Assembly: GCA_034439915.1 (NCBI GenBank)
Contig: JAWXBI010000242.1
Location: 1 to 64,000 of the forward strand
DNA from: JADJLQ01 sp034439915
GTDB lineage: Bacteria > Bacteroidota > Bacteroidia > Chitinophagales > Saprospiraceae
Length of the DNA stretch: 64,000 bases
Direction: 5' to 3'
The translations under genes were made by a program, and so were the position numbers. Below the pieces are notes generated by a model. The model was not told where the DNA came from, ran no database searches, and was given only the letters and a program-made list of their open reading frames with translations. This document shows, piece by piece, positions 9,342 to 17,993 of the stretch (positions are counted from its first letter, which is position 1; every line of letters begins with the position of its first letter).

Positions 9342-9511
9342 CGGTTTATTTGTTTTCCTGATTACAAATTCAAAGGCCATAATATTTAGTTAATAATGTT
9401 TAACCCAACCTCCGATGAGGCATCGGTTTAATGGATCAGGCAATTAAACCAAATTTGAAGCAAAGAGTTCATAAATCAGGTATAGGGTATTAACAGCGTA
9501 TCAGATAATGG

Positions 9512-9519
9512 TACATTTG
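9512..9519 (+). promoter_or_regulatory. Candidate -7 element (TACATTTG) of dnaE
   Basis: TACATTTG matches TAnnTTTG and ends only four bases before the ATG at 9524. Transcription from it would start at or next to that ATG. Either the message is leaderless or the true start is the second ATG at 9533. Confidence 0.45.
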
Positions 9520-9523
9520 CCTT

Positions 9524-12500
9524 ATGCCTGAAATGATCCATTTACATTGTCATACTCAGTATTCTTTGCTGGATGGAGCTTGCGATATTGCCAGTCTGAT
9601 GGATAAAGTAAAAGCAGATGGCCAGCAGGGAATAGCTATCACGGACCACGGCAATATGTTTGGAGTTTTTAATTTTGTTAACGAAGCCACAACCCGTGGA
9701 ATCAAAGCGATTGTAGGCTGTGAATTCTATCTGGTGGAGGATAGGCACAAACAGAGCTTTTCAAAGATTAAAGGGGAAAAAGATGAACGTTACCATCAAT
9801 TGTTGCTTGCTAAAAACCAACAGGGGTACCTTAATATTTCAAAGCTGTGTTCGTTAGGATACATTCAGGGTTTATATGGCAAGTTTCCCAGAATTGATAA
9901 AGAATTAGTGCTTCAATATCACGAGGGCCTGATTGCTACGTCCTGTTGTTTGGGTGCTGAAATTCCACAGGCTATCATCGCAGGTAATCTGCCTCTCGCG
10001 GAAAGCCTGGTCAAGTGGTGGAAGGATGTTTTTGGGGATGACTTTTATATTGAACTTCAGCGACACGGGTTATTGAATATCGATAACAGCGGCCTAAGTC
10101 AGGATGATGTCAATAAAATCCTGGTCCAGTTTGCCAAAAAGTTTGACATCAAAGTCATTGCGACAAACGATGTTCATTACCTCAATAAAGAAGATTGGGA
10201 ACCTCATGATGTATTGCTTTGCGTCAATACGAATTCTAAATTAATAGAAACCGACCGGTTTAAATTTCCGAACGAACAATTCTATCACAAGACCCGGGAC
10301 GAAATGACGTCCTTGTTTGCTGACCTCCCTCACGCGCTGGATCATACCATGGAAATCTTTTCGAAAGCCGATACCCTAAACCTCAACCGGGATATTCTAC
10401 TTCCCAATTTCCCCATTCCTCCCGGTTTTACCAATCAAAACGAATACCTCAAAGGCCTGGTGATGGAAGGGGCCAGACGGTGTTATACGGAATTGAACCA
10501 AATTTTGATTGACCGGATCGATCATGAACTGAATATCATTTTCGATATGAAGTTTTCCGGGTATTTTTTAATTGTCCAGGACTTTATCAAGGCCGCCCGT
10601 GAAATGGATGTGCGTGTGGGGCCGGGCAGGGGAAGTGCGGCCGGCTCTGTGGTTGCTTATTGTCTGGGGATTACCGGGCTTGACCCTATAAAGTACAATT
10701 TGCTGTTTGAACGGTTTCTCAACCCGGAACGTATTTCCATGCCCGATATGGATATTGATTTTGATGATGAAGGCCGTCAAAAGGTGATTGACTATGTGGT
10801 ACATAAATACGGTAAGGATCAGGTGGCACAAATCGTGACATTTAGTACTATGGCAGCCAGGTCTTCTATCCGGGATGTAGGCAGGGTTTTGGATTATCCT
10901 TTGTCTGAAGTAGATAAGATCGCAAAACTGATTCCTACTAAGCCTAAAACAGTGTTAGTCAATATCCTCAATGATCCTTTGGAGGAATTGAAGGCGGAGT
11001 TTTCATCGGATGAGATGGCTCAGATCATCAAACTGAGGGAAATCAAAGAGGGAAATGATCAGGCAGCTAACATTTTATCGCTGGCGGAGCGATTGGAAGG
11101 TTCGGTCCGGAATACCGGGATCCATGCTGCGGGCATTATCATTGCCCCGGGCCCCATAGACCAGATCATGCCGGTTTTTGCCACCAAGGAAACCGACCTG
11201 CTCGTCACTCAATACGAAGGCAACCTGGTCGAAGAGGCCGGAATGTTGAAAATGGATTTTCTGGGCTTAAGGACTTTGTCCATCATCAGTGATGCGATAA
11301 AATTAATTGAGGAGGGTACCGGGGATCGTGTTGACCTGGATCATATTTCGCTGGAAGATCCGCTGACTATGGAGTTGTTTCAAAAAGGTGACATGATCGG
11401 CATATTCCAGTTTGAATCCGATGGAATGCAAAAATACCTCCGTGATCTCAAACCGGAAAGTATTGAAGATATCATCGCCATGAGTGCCCTCTACCGGCCA
11501 GGTCCAATGGATAATATCCAGAGTTTTATCAAACGTAAACTCGGCCAGGAAAAAGTAGAATACCCTCATGAAAAACTCGAGGCGCTGTTAAGACCTACTT
11601 ATGGGATCTTAGTCTATCAGGAACAGATCATGCAGACGGCTCAGATCATGGCGGGGTATACCCTCGCAGCGGCTGATATGCTGCGAAGGGCCATGGGTAA
11701 GAAAAAACATGAAGTCATGCAAAAGCACCGAAAGGTGTTTGTAGAAGGGGCCATGGCTCAAAATGTCGATGAATCCAAAGCGGAAGAGATTTTTGAATTG
11801 ATGGCCCGGTTTGCAGATTATGGGTTTAACCGTTCCCATGCAGCCGCTTATTCCATCCTGGCGTTTCAAACGGGTTGGCTCAAATCCCACTATCCGCGGC
11901 AATTTATCGCTGCCGTATTGACCCACAATAAACAGGATATTACAAAACTGGAATTTTATCTTCAGGAAGCGAAACGGATTGGAATAAACGTATTAGGACC
12001 GGATATCAATGAAAGCGAACTCAATTTTACGGTGACCCGGGAAGGAAGTATCCGGTTTGGATTATCCGCACTAAAAGGGGTAGGAGAGGGTCCGGTTGAA
12101 GATATCCTCGCGGAGCGAAAAGCGCGTGGGACATTTACCAATCTATTTAATATCACTTCACGACTTAACCTGAGAACAGTAAATAAAAAGAGTATCGAAG
12201 CACTAGTATTGGGAGGTGCATTGGACTCCCTGGACACCTCGTTGGACCGTTCGCAATATTTTGCACCCAGCGATAAATACGAAACATTCATTGAACATGC
12301 CTTGCGGCTGGGGGCCCAATGGCAGGAATTAAAATCGAGAAATGAGATGTCTTTATTCAGCATGGCTGAAAATCTGGTAATGCCTGAACCGACTTATCCC
12401 ATAGTCGAGCCCTGGAGCCTCGTCGAACGATTAAACCGGGAGAAAGAGGTCACCGGTATATTTATTTCTGCCCACCCGCTGGATGAATACCGTCACATCC

Positions 12501-13048
12501 TGGAACATTATACCACCTGCACCCTCGCCAATATCCCATTGTATAAGGATACTGCGGTCAAAATAGCCGGTATCGTGACTAAATCAGAACACCGCATTAG
12601 TAAAAAGGGAACCGGCTATGGTTCTTTTGAATTGCAGGATTATACCGGCAGCTTTGAATTTCCTTTGTTTAGCGAAAACTACCTCGATTATAAAAACCGG
12701 CTCGAACTGGGACAGATGGTATTTATTAAAGGTACGTATCAAATATTTCAGGAGACCGGCGGATTCCGTTTCAGGATCCAGAGCATTCAACAATTGGCCA
12801 GTACAGGATCGAGCATCACCGAATGGATCTTGCTCAAGGTCCCCATTCAGGACCTGGATGAAAATAAAATAAATCGTTTAAAATTGCTTTGTGATCAGCA
12901 AAAAGGCAAAGCCCAGATCAAGATTATATTGATAGATCAGCAAAATCAAACCAGTCTCCAGATGATATCGGATGAATATAAAATCGAGGTCAGCCGGCAA
13001 ATCCTTCAGGAATTTAATGACCTGGGTTTTGAGTATAAATTAAATTAA
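9524..13048 (+). CDS. dnaE: DNA polymerase III alpha subunit
   Basis: 1174 residues from ATG 9524; a second in-frame ATG at 9533 (MIHLHCHTQYSLLDG) is an equally good start given the promoter position. An N-terminal PHP domain carries HLHCHTQYSLLDG and HGNMFGVF. The polymerase core has VGPGRGSAAGS near 363-373 and the catalytic aspartates in MPDMDIDFDD (D408 and D410), with SHAAAYSILAFQT further on. A helix-hairpin-helix region follows, and then an OB-fold domain (about 1010-1090, VKIAGIVTKSEHR). This is the replicative DnaE type; there is no exonuclease insertion, so it is not PolC. Length is normal for the family, and it appears to be monocistronic with its own promoter. Confidence 0.98.
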   Translation: MPEMIHLHCHTQYSLLDGACDIASLMDKVKADGQQGIAITDHGNMFGVFNFVNEATTRGIKAIVGCEFYLVEDRHKQSFSKIKGEKDERYHQLLLAKNQQGYLNISKLCSLGYIQGLYGKFPRIDKELVLQYHEGLIATSCCLGAEIPQAIIAGNLPLAESLVKWWKDVFGDDFYIELQRHGLLNIDNSGLSQDDVNKILVQFAKKFDIKVIATNDVHYLNKEDWEPHDVLLCVNTNSKLIETDRFKFPNEQFYHKTRDEMTSLFADLPHALDHTMEIFSKADTLNLNRDILLPNFPIPPGFTNQNEYLKGLVMEGARRCYTELNQILIDRIDHELNIIFDMKFSGYFLIVQDFIKAAREMDVRVGPGRGSAAGSVVAYCLGITGLDPIKYNLLFERFLNPERISMPDMDIDFDDEGRQKVIDYVVHKYGKDQVAQIVTFSTMAARSSIRDVGRVLDYPLSEVDKIAKLIPTKPKTVLVNILNDPLEELKAEFSSDEMAQIIKLREIKEGNDQAANILSLAERLEGSVRNTGIHAAGIIIAPGPIDQIMPVFATKETDLLVTQYEGNLVEEAGMLKMDFLGLRTLSIISDAIKLIEEGTGDRVDLDHISLEDPLTMELFQKGDMIGIFQFESDGMQKYLRDLKPESIEDIIAMSALYRPGPMDNIQSFIKRKLGQEKVEYPHEKLEALLRPTYGILVYQEQIMQTAQIMAGYTLAAADMLRRAMGKKKHEVMQKHRKVFVEGAMAQNVDESKAEEIFELMARFADYGFNRSHAAAYSILAFQTGWLKSHYPRQFIAAVLTHNKQDITKLEFYLQEAKRIGINVLGPDINESELNFTVTREGSIRFGLSALKGVGEGPVEDILAERKARGTFTNLFNITSRLNLRTVNKKSIEALVLGGALDSLDTSLDRSQYFAPSDKYETFIEHALRLGAQWQELKSRNEMSLFSMAENLVMPEPTYPIVEPWSLVERLNREKEVTGIFISAHPLDEYRHILEHYTTCTLANIPLYKDTAVKIAGIVTKSEHRISKKGTGYGSFELQDYTGSFEFPLFSENYLDYKNRLELGQMVFIKGTYQIFQETGGFRFRIQSIQQLASTGSSITEWILLKVPIQDLDENKINRLKLLCDQQKGKAQIKIILIDQQNQTSLQMISDEYKIEVSRQILQEFNDLGFEYKLN

Positions 13049-13138
13049 TACCAACGGATTTTAATTTTTTTTCGGACATAAGTTTAATAGAACATTAACG
13101 GATTATGCTGGAAATCAATTTTGAATTTGTGATCAAAG

Positions 13139-13618
13139 GTGTTAAAACTAATAATCATATGGACGGGTATATTTTTATTGCCATCGCAGGCCCTGGCCCA
13201 ACCAGTGATGTTGAAGTCGATTGATTTGAATGAATTGAACCTTTTGTGTTCACCGGAAAGCGATAAAGTGGTCATCGTCAATTTCTGGGCATCGTGGTGC
13301 GGCCCAGGTATAGAAGAGTTACCTTATTTTAAAAAATTAAAAAAAGAAATGCCTTCCATAAAAGTGGTTCTGGTCAATTTGGATTTTGAAAATGACGTAG
13401 AACGTAACGTGAGCCCGGTTTTAATCAAGGGTCAGTACTCAAGTCTGGAAAACCTCCGATTGACCGGGCTAAAAGCCGATGACTGGATGCCGTTGGCAGA
13501 TTGGGATTGGTCAGGGGCAATATCAGCCACCCTTATCCTGGCCAGTGGAAAGAAAAAATTTATTGAACAAAAGTTTGAAAACTACAGTGCCCTTAAAGCC
13601 GCAATTCAACAATTATAA
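13139..13618 (+). CDS. Secreted thioredoxin-fold protein with WCGPG instead of WCxxC
   Basis: 159 residues. The GTG at 13139 is the only workable start: the in-frame TGA at 13130 closes the frame just upstream, and the next residues form the signal peptide (LIIIWTGIFLLPSQALAQ). The body is a thioredoxin/TlpA-like fold (VVIVNFWASWCGPGIEELPYFKKL), followed by the usual strand-helix pattern. The active-site motif reads C54-G-P-G57; the resolving cysteine is replaced by Gly (codon GGT, one base from TGT). It therefore cannot do ordinary dithiol exchange at this site. It lies 19 bases before a second thioredoxin-like gene, probably as one operon, so it may act with that protein. A sequencing error at one base remains possible. 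Confidence 0.85.
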   Translation: MLKLIIIWTGIFLLPSQALAQPVMLKSIDLNELNLLCSPESDKVVIVNFWASWCGPGIEELPYFKKLKKEMPSIKVVLVNLDFENDVERNVSPVLIKGQYSSLENLRLTGLKADDWMPLADWDWSGAISATLILASGKKKFIEQKFENYSALKAAIQQL

Positions 13619-13637
13619 ATAACTAAAGCGAATCGAT

Positions 13638-14279
13638 ATGAAAAACCTATTTTATCTCATTATTACTATTGCATTTGTAAACCTGTTCGCCACCATTCCA
13701 CCTTCAGCGGGTTACCAGGTAGGGGATGTGGTAACAGACTTCAGCGCCAAAGAGGTAAACGGTAAAACGGTTTCCACCAAAGATTTTGAGGGTGCAAAAG
13801 GGTTTGTTATTGTTTTTACCTGCAATACCTGTCCGGTTGCTCAAAAATATGAGGATCGCATTATCCAACTGGCAGAGAAATTAAATGATAAAGATTGGCC
13901 GCTGATCGCTATAAACTCGAATGATAAAGGAATATCTCCCGGAGATTCATTTGACAAAATGCAATCCACGTCAAAATCTAAAAAATACAGTTTCCCATAC
14001 TTGTACGATGAATTACAGTCCATCGTAAATGCATTTTGGGCAACCGAAACACCGCATTTTTATGTGCTGGATGCCAATAAAAAAGTAAAATACATAGGCG
14101 CAATGGATGACCATGCGGATGATGTCACCGGTGTCAAAACCCGGTATGTGGAAAATGCAATTGACGCTATTGAAAAAAACCAGGATCCTAACCCTTCGTT
14201 TACCCGGGCAGTGGGATGTGGAATTAATAAAAGAACGACACTAGCAACTAGTGTTCTACTGAATAAGAGCGGCATATAG
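13638..14279 (+). CDS. Periplasmic redoxin, thioredoxin-like (peroxiredoxin-like subfamily)
   Basis: 213 residues with a clear signal peptide (residues 1-24, FYLIITIAFVNLFATIPPSAG). The domain starts YQVGDVVTDFSAKEVNG and has the redox motif CNTCPVAQKYEDR with Cys62 and Cys65. Later features typical of this AhpC/TSA-like group are TPHFYVLDANKKVKYIGAMDD and a C-terminal Cys (AVGCGI). It is expected to act as a periplasmic thiol-disulphide protein; the substrate is unknown. The last 32 bases overlap the 3' end of cutC on the other strand. The residues after AVGCGIN look unconserved and may be a recent extension. Confidence 0.88.
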   Translation: MKNLFYLIITIAFVNLFATIPPSAGYQVGDVVTDFSAKEVNGKTVSTKDFEGAKGFVIVFTCNTCPVAQKYEDRIIQLAEKLNDKDWPLIAINSNDKGISPGDSFDKMQSTSKSKKYSFPYLYDELQSIVNAFWATETPHFYVLDANKKVKYIGAMDDHADDVTGVKTRYVENAIDAIEKNQDPNPSFTRAVGCGINKRTTLATSVLLNKSGI

Positions 14280-14958
14280 CCGATAACGCCTTGACTATAA
14301 CAGGATCTGAATCGAAAAGATCGATCTCTGTGGTTATTAAACTCTGAATATTATATTTTGCAGAGCTGTGGACTTCTTTCACCCGGCTTGAATGCAGGAG
14401 TTCAAATAGATTATCCAGATTAACTCCGCTACCGGCAAGTATAATAAGCCTGGATCCCGCATATTCCTGTAAGGTCTTAAGTTCATTGCGGCTTTCAAAG
14501 GCATTACCGCTTTTGCCCCCGGTGAGTATCCGGTTGATGCCCAGATTGCTGAGTTGATCCAGGGCTGAAAATGGGTCTTTGATCGATTCAAAAGCGCGGT
14601 GAAAAGTAAATGGGAGACCTTTGGCCGCTTGTAACATTCGTTGCAAGCAATACAAATCGGGTAAATCATCCCGGGTCAGGCACCCACTGACTATGCCATC
14701 AGCGCCTTCGGCGGCAAAATATTCGATATCCCTGATCATGATGCTACATTCCCCGGGGGTATAATAAAAATGACCTGGCCTCGGACGGATCAGAACATAG
14801 ATGGGTATGGATATTTCTTTTTTTAAAATGCTCAAGACTCCCAGCGAAGGAGTAATACCCCCTCCACCCAAATGTGCACAGAGTTCCAGGCGGTCAGCAC
14901 CACCAGCGGCTGCATTAATCGCTGCCTGATAGGATTGGGCACAAATTTCGAGGATCAT
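14248..14958 (-). CDS. cutC: CutC family protein
   Basis: 236 residues from ATG 14958 (MILEICAQSYQ), the usual N-terminus of the family; the open frame continues upstream to 14994, but those residues are not CutC-like. Family motifs: GGADRLELCAHLGGGGITPS, IRPRPGHFYYTPGE, ADGIVSGCLT, FHRAFES, RILTGGKSGNAFE, LIILAGSGVN. CutC forms a TIM barrel that was first linked to copper homeostasis; its enzymatic role is still unsettled. The 3' end overlaps the converging redoxin gene by 32 bases, so neither gene can have a classical terminator between them. Confidence 0.95.
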   Translation of the reverse strand: MILEICAQSYQAAINAAAGGADRLELCAHLGGGGITPSLGVLSILKKEISIPIYVLIRPRPGHFYYTPGECSIMIRDIEYFAAEGADGIVSGCLTRDDLPDLYCLQRMLQAAKGLPFTFHRAFESIKDPFSALDQLSNLGINRILTGGKSGNAFESRNELKTLQEYAGSRLIILAGSGVNLDNLFELLHSSRVKEVHSSAKYNIQSLITTEIDLFDSDPVIVKALSAICRSYSVEH

Positions 14959-14995
14959 TTGGAATAGGTAGACAAGCCAATGGAAATAAAACAAT

Positions 14996-15029
14996 AAAGG
15001 GTTCGAAATTTTAAACTATCGAACCCTTT
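14996..15029 (-). terminator. Rho-independent terminator downstream of the 30-codon ORF
   Basis: A perfect 11-base inverted repeat (AAAGGGTTCGA at 14996-15006 and TCGAACCCTTT at 15019-15029, 12-base loop). Read on the minus strand it is followed by the T-rich run TTTATTGTTTTATTT. It lies 9 bases after the stop of the 30-codon ORF at 15038 and before cutC, so it would end a short transcript from the 15130 side. Confidence 0.65.
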
Positions 15030-15037
15030 ATGCATCC

Positions 15038-15130
15038 TTAAAGGTATTGGCCTTTGTAAGGCTTGGGTTTTTTGACCTGGTTGCTGATTATCAGCAGAGC
15101 CACGATCATCGAGATACTGAATACGATCAT
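15038..15130 (-). CDS. Possible 30-residue single-pass membrane peptide
   Basis: A 30-codon frame runs from ATG 15130 to TAA 15038. Residues 1-17 are strongly hydrophobic (MIVFSISMIVALLIIS), followed by a basic, Pro-rich tail (NQVKKPKPYKGQYL), the layout of a small inner-membrane peptide. Three signs favour a real gene: a TAnnTTTG element 28 bases upstream (15159-15166), a strong intrinsic terminator 9 bases downstream, and the lack of any other gene that could use them in this 389-base gap. I do not recognise the sequence. The alternative is a non-coding small RNA from the same promoter and terminator. Confidence 0.45.
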   Translation of the reverse strand: MIVFSISMIVALLIISNQVKKPKPYKGQYL

Positions 15131-15347
15131 GGGAGGAGATTTATAATTATTGTCATGTCAAATTTAAAGGTTAGTTACCTGATCATATGTTAATTAATCC
15201 TAAACCAAGTAATAATAATTCTTAAATATTATTAAGCTTATCTTCTAAACGTGTGCCAAACTCTCAAGGAGTCAAGACTTTAACACAAATATTTTAATAA
15301 TAAAAAGGCTCTGAAAAATAGATCAAGAGATCCAGTGTGTTATATAT
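15131..15347. other. AT-rich intergenic stretch
   Basis: Apart from the promoter element at 15159-15166 this stretch between the small ORF and the apaG stop codon holds no reading frame or repeat that I can support. It is AT-rich with runs such as AATAATAATT. Confidence 0.4.
15159..15166 (-). promoter_or_regulatory. Candidate -7 element (TAAATTTG) of the small peptide gene
   Basis: The minus strand reads TAAATTTG, a match to TAnnTTTG, 28 bases before the ATG at 15130. A start of transcription near 15153 would give a leader of about 20 bases. No clear -33 element. Confidence 0.4.
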
Positions 15348-15752
15348 TTAATTTTGGGCTATAGGTACTATCAATTGGAATTCCGGAATTTCTATTTCAA
15401 ACAATTGATTGTTGTCGAGGCGGACCATCTGGTATTTACCGTGCATTTTACCGATATCACTGGCGATGGGGCAAAAGGATTCGTAGCTATGAGCAGTCCC
15501 TGGAAGGATGACGGGTTGTTCCCCGATGACGCCTTCGCCTCGTACCTGCCGCCTGGTCCCGTTACTTTCCCAAATCCACCAATGCCTTCTCAGAAGCTGC
15601 ACATTAAATTTGTTTTCATTAAAAATGCGGATATGATAAGTAAAGACATTTTGATCGGAATAGGGAATAGAATATTTTAATTGAAAAAATACTTCAACCT
15701 GGACATTTACCCCCAGGGTGGTGCGTTGGATGAGATTGGATGAATCACTCAT
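15348..15752 (-). CDS. apaG: ApaG family protein
   Basis: 134 residues. The family core is visible: TLGVNVQVEVFF, YSIPYSDQNVFTYHIRIFN, VQLLRRHWWIWESNG, VRGEGVIGEQPVILPGTAHSYESF and GKYQMVRLD. ApaG is a small FN3-like beta protein once linked to Co/Mg efflux; its biochemical role is not settled. Its ATG overlaps the stop of gmk by 4 bases (ATGA), so it is the last gene of a yicC-gmk-apaG operon. Confidence 0.93.
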   Translation of the reverse strand: MSDSSNLIQRTTLGVNVQVEVFFQLKYSIPYSDQNVFTYHIRIFNENKFNVQLLRRHWWIWESNGTRRQVRGEGVIGEQPVILPGTAHSYESFCPIASDIGKMHGKYQMVRLDNNQLFEIEIPEFQLIVPIAQN

Positions 15753-16315
15753 TGTCCGTGTATAAACTTATCTACCAGAATTTGAGCCTGATGTTTAGCC
15801 AGGATCAGATCTTCATTTAAGACAACCGCATCAAAACTATTTTCAAATTGCATTTCCATTTGAGCCCTTTCCAGCCGTAAAGTTATTTTCTCAGGGGTCT
15901 CGGTATTACGAGCTTCCAATCTTAAACGCAAAGATTCCAGTGAAGGCGGCTTGATATAAATAGCCAAAGAATTTTTAGGATACATCCGTTTCAGGTCACT
16001 GCCCCCTTTTACATCAATATCAAATACAATATGTTTATTCAATTGCCACAATCTTTTTAATTCGCTTTTTAGTGTTCCGTAAAATTGATTGGGATATACT
16101 TCTTCCCATTCGACAAAACGGCGTTGGTGAATGTAGCGAACAAATGTAGGGGTATTCATAAAATAATATTCTTTTCCTTCTTTTTCATGGGGCCGGCGTG
16201 GGCGAGTCGTAGCCGAAATAGAAAATGCTAGTTTGGGAAATTGATCCAACAGGTGGCTTACTATAGTACTTTTACCGGATCCGGATGGAGCCGTAATGAT
16301 GATAAGTTTGCCCAT
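15749..16315 (-). CDS. gmk: Guanylate kinase
   Basis: 188 residues, normal length. The P-loop APSGSGKST is at residues 8-16. GMP-binding residues are in SISATTRPRRPHEKEGKEYYF, followed by FDIDVKGGSDLKRMYP and the lid region (RLEARNTETPEKITLRLERA). It phosphorylates GMP to GDP with ATP. Its ATG lies 3 bases after the yicC stop codon, and its own stop overlaps the apaG start, so the three are surely co-transcribed. yicC next to gmk is a widespread gene order. Confidence 0.97.
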   Translation of the reverse strand: MGKLIIITAPSGSGKSTIVSHLLDQFPKLAFSISATTRPRRPHEKEGKEYYFMNTPTFVRYIHQRRFVEWEEVYPNQFYGTLKSELKRLWQLNKHIVFDIDVKGGSDLKRMYPKNSLAIYIKPPSLESLRLRLEARNTETPEKITLRLERAQMEMQFENSFDAVVLNEDLILAKHQAQILVDKFIHGQ

Positions 16316-16318
16316 GGA

Positions 16319-17188
16319 TCAGACTACGTTGGCCAGTTGTTCTTTGATTTTCTCCAACTCATCTTTCATGGCCACGACCAGATGCTGAATATGATGATCC
16401 TGCGCTTTTGATCCCAGGGTGTTGATTTCCCTTCCCATCTCCTGACTGATAAAATTGAGTTCTCTGCCATTACTTGAAGGCTGGATTAACTTCTCAATAA
16501 AATAATCGCAATGTTTACTCAGGCGTATTTTCTCTTCGGTAAAATCCATTTTTTCAATATAATACAGTAGTTCCTGCTCGAAGCGGTTGGCATCGTACTC
16601 AGGTCGGTTGGCATACTCGCTCAACATTTTGGATAATCGCACTTTGAGCTGCTCCATCCTGTTTTTTTCAACGTTTTCCACCAGGCTGAGGTGCTGTTTT
16701 ATCGCCATGACATTGGTTTTAATGACTTCCGCAAGGATCAGCCCTTCGTGTTTCCGGAACGCATTAAATTCCTCAATAGCTTGTTTGATCACTCCTTCCA
16801 TTTTGATCCACTCTTCATCACTGAGCGAAGACTCAGCAGTCTCCACGACATTGGGCAGAGAGAGGATGCTGGGGATCAGGGGTTCATGATCCAGGTTGGC
16901 AGTGGCACTCAGTCTTTTAAGGACCTGTGCATATTTATTAAACAATTCGGTATTGATCTGGACTTCATTGTGGTCGACATCAGTCTGGTCTATTAAAAAA
17001 TCAATTTTTCCACGGTCGATGGATGTACTCAGAAGTTTTCTGATTTCAAATTCTTTGTCCCTGAACAAGACCGGTAAACGGAACCTATATTCAGAAAATT
17101 TACTGTTAACTGATTTTATCTCGATGCGGATCTGGTGGTTTCTTACTTCGCTTCCAGCCCGGCCATATCCGGTCATTGAAATTAGCAT
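16319..17188 (-). CDS. yicC: YicC family protein (endoribonuclease family)
   Basis: 289 residues from ATG 17188 (MLISMTGYGRAG), the usual family start; the open frame extends to 17317, but the extra 43 residues are not YicC-like and would cover a promoter element. Motifs: IEIKSVNSKFSEYRFRLP near the N-terminus and, in the C-terminal DUF1732 part, REINTLGSKAQDHHIQHLVV and MKDELEKIKEQLANV. E. coli YicC is known to be an RNase that works on small RNAs. First gene of the yicC-gmk-apaG operon. Confidence 0.95.
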   Translation of the reverse strand: MLISMTGYGRAGSEVRNHQIRIEIKSVNSKFSEYRFRLPVLFRDKEFEIRKLLSTSIDRGKIDFLIDQTDVDHNEVQINTELFNKYAQVLKRLSATANLDHEPLIPSILSLPNVVETAESSLSDEEWIKMEGVIKQAIEEFNAFRKHEGLILAEVIKTNVMAIKQHLSLVENVEKNRMEQLKVRLSKMLSEYANRPEYDANRFEQELLYYIEKMDFTEEKIRLSKHCDYFIEKLIQPSSNGRELNFISQEMGREINTLGSKAQDHHIQHLVVAMKDELEKIKEQLANVV

Positions 17189-17501
17189 GGCTGCAAATAT
17201 AGATTTCCAAAGGCTCATTCCCAAGTGCGGGTGATTTAGACACCTAATGGAAACCCTAAACACGCCATCTGTTAAGTGAAAAGATTTAAAAAATGGAATC
17301 GGATTAGGATGGGCCAAATTTGTTTGAATATCCGCATTCCATTCAATTTATATGCAATGGGATTGACTTTTGATGTTTTACAAGATTTTACTCTAAGTCA
17401 AATGTTAAATGCACGATTAAATAGTATAAATAAGTTTAATTGGATGTTTACAAGATGCGTTTAAGGTGTTAACTTTAGATTCAAATTAAAATGGTTGCCT
17501 T
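17189..17501. other. Divergent intergenic region between yicC and the 2Fe-2S subunit gene
   Basis: 313 AT-rich bases between divergent genes. It holds the yicC -7 candidate at 17194-17201. A 62-codon frame on the plus strand (17276-17464) has no family features and I do not regard it as a gene. For the plus-strand gene at 17502 I find no exact TAnnTTTG element. Confidence 0.4.
17194..17201 (-). promoter_or_regulatory. Candidate -7 element (TATATTTG) of the yicC operon
   Basis: The minus strand reads TATATTTG five bases before the yicC ATG (17188), leaving room for no more than a very short leader. Perfect match to TAnnTTTG. Confidence 0.45.
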
Positions 17502-17963
17502 ATGCCAATGTATAATCTAAATATCAATGGAAAAAAACTTTCCGCAGATGTCTCCGACGACACCCCTTTACTCTGGGTGCTGCGTGATCACCTGGGATTG
17601 GTAGGGACCAAGTATGGGTGCGGTATCGCTTCCTGCGGGGCATGTACTATACACCTGAATGGAGAAGCTATACGATCCTGTATGTTGCCGGTATCTTCGG
17701 TGGGTAATGCTGAAGTCACGACTATCGAAGGTCTTTCAGCCCTTGGAGATCACCCTGTCCAGCAAGCGTGGGACCAGGTTGACGTCCCCCAGTGCGGGTT
17801 CTGTCAGGCAGGTCAGATCATGACTGCTGCGGCTTTTTTAAAGAAAAATCCAAACCCTTCCGAAAAACAAATTATCGAGACGATGAATAGCCACCTCTGC
17901 CGTTGTGGTACTTATCATCGGATTAAAGAGGCTGTCCAGATTGCAGCCAAAAACATGAAATAA
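17502..17963 (+). CDS. (2Fe-2S) subunit of a xanthine oxidase-family molybdenum hydroxylase (IorA-like)
   Basis: 153 residues, the typical length. The plant-type ferredoxin cluster is held by Cys40, Cys45, Cys48 and Cys60 (GCGIASCGACTIHLNGEA..SC). The second, all-helical 2Fe-2S domain has Cys98, Cys101, Cys133 and Cys135 (QCGFCQAGQIM, LCRCGTYHRI). It passes electrons from the molybdenum cofactor of the large subunit encoded 30 bases downstream. The pair resembles isoquinoline 1-oxidoreductase alpha and beta. There is no signal peptide of its own; such subunits usually cross the membrane with the Tat-tagged large subunit. Confidence 0.95.
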   Translation: MPMYNLNINGKKLSADVSDDTPLLWVLRDHLGLVGTKYGCGIASCGACTIHLNGEAIRSCMLPVSSVGNAEVTTIEGLSALGDHPVQQAWDQVDVPQCGFCQAGQIMTAAAFLKKNPNPSEKQIIETMNSHLCRCGTYHRIKEAVQIAAKNMK

Positions 17964-17993
17964 TTTATTTTATTTTCCATCAACTTTGAAACC

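Noticed and set aside
14999..15006. GGTTCGAA resembling a tRNA T-arm
   Set aside because: It is one arm of a perfect terminator hairpin; no acceptor or anticodon stem fits around it.
17276..17464. 62-codon plus-strand frame in the yicC divergent region
   Set aside because: No family features, random-looking composition, and it covers the promoter region; I treat it as chance.
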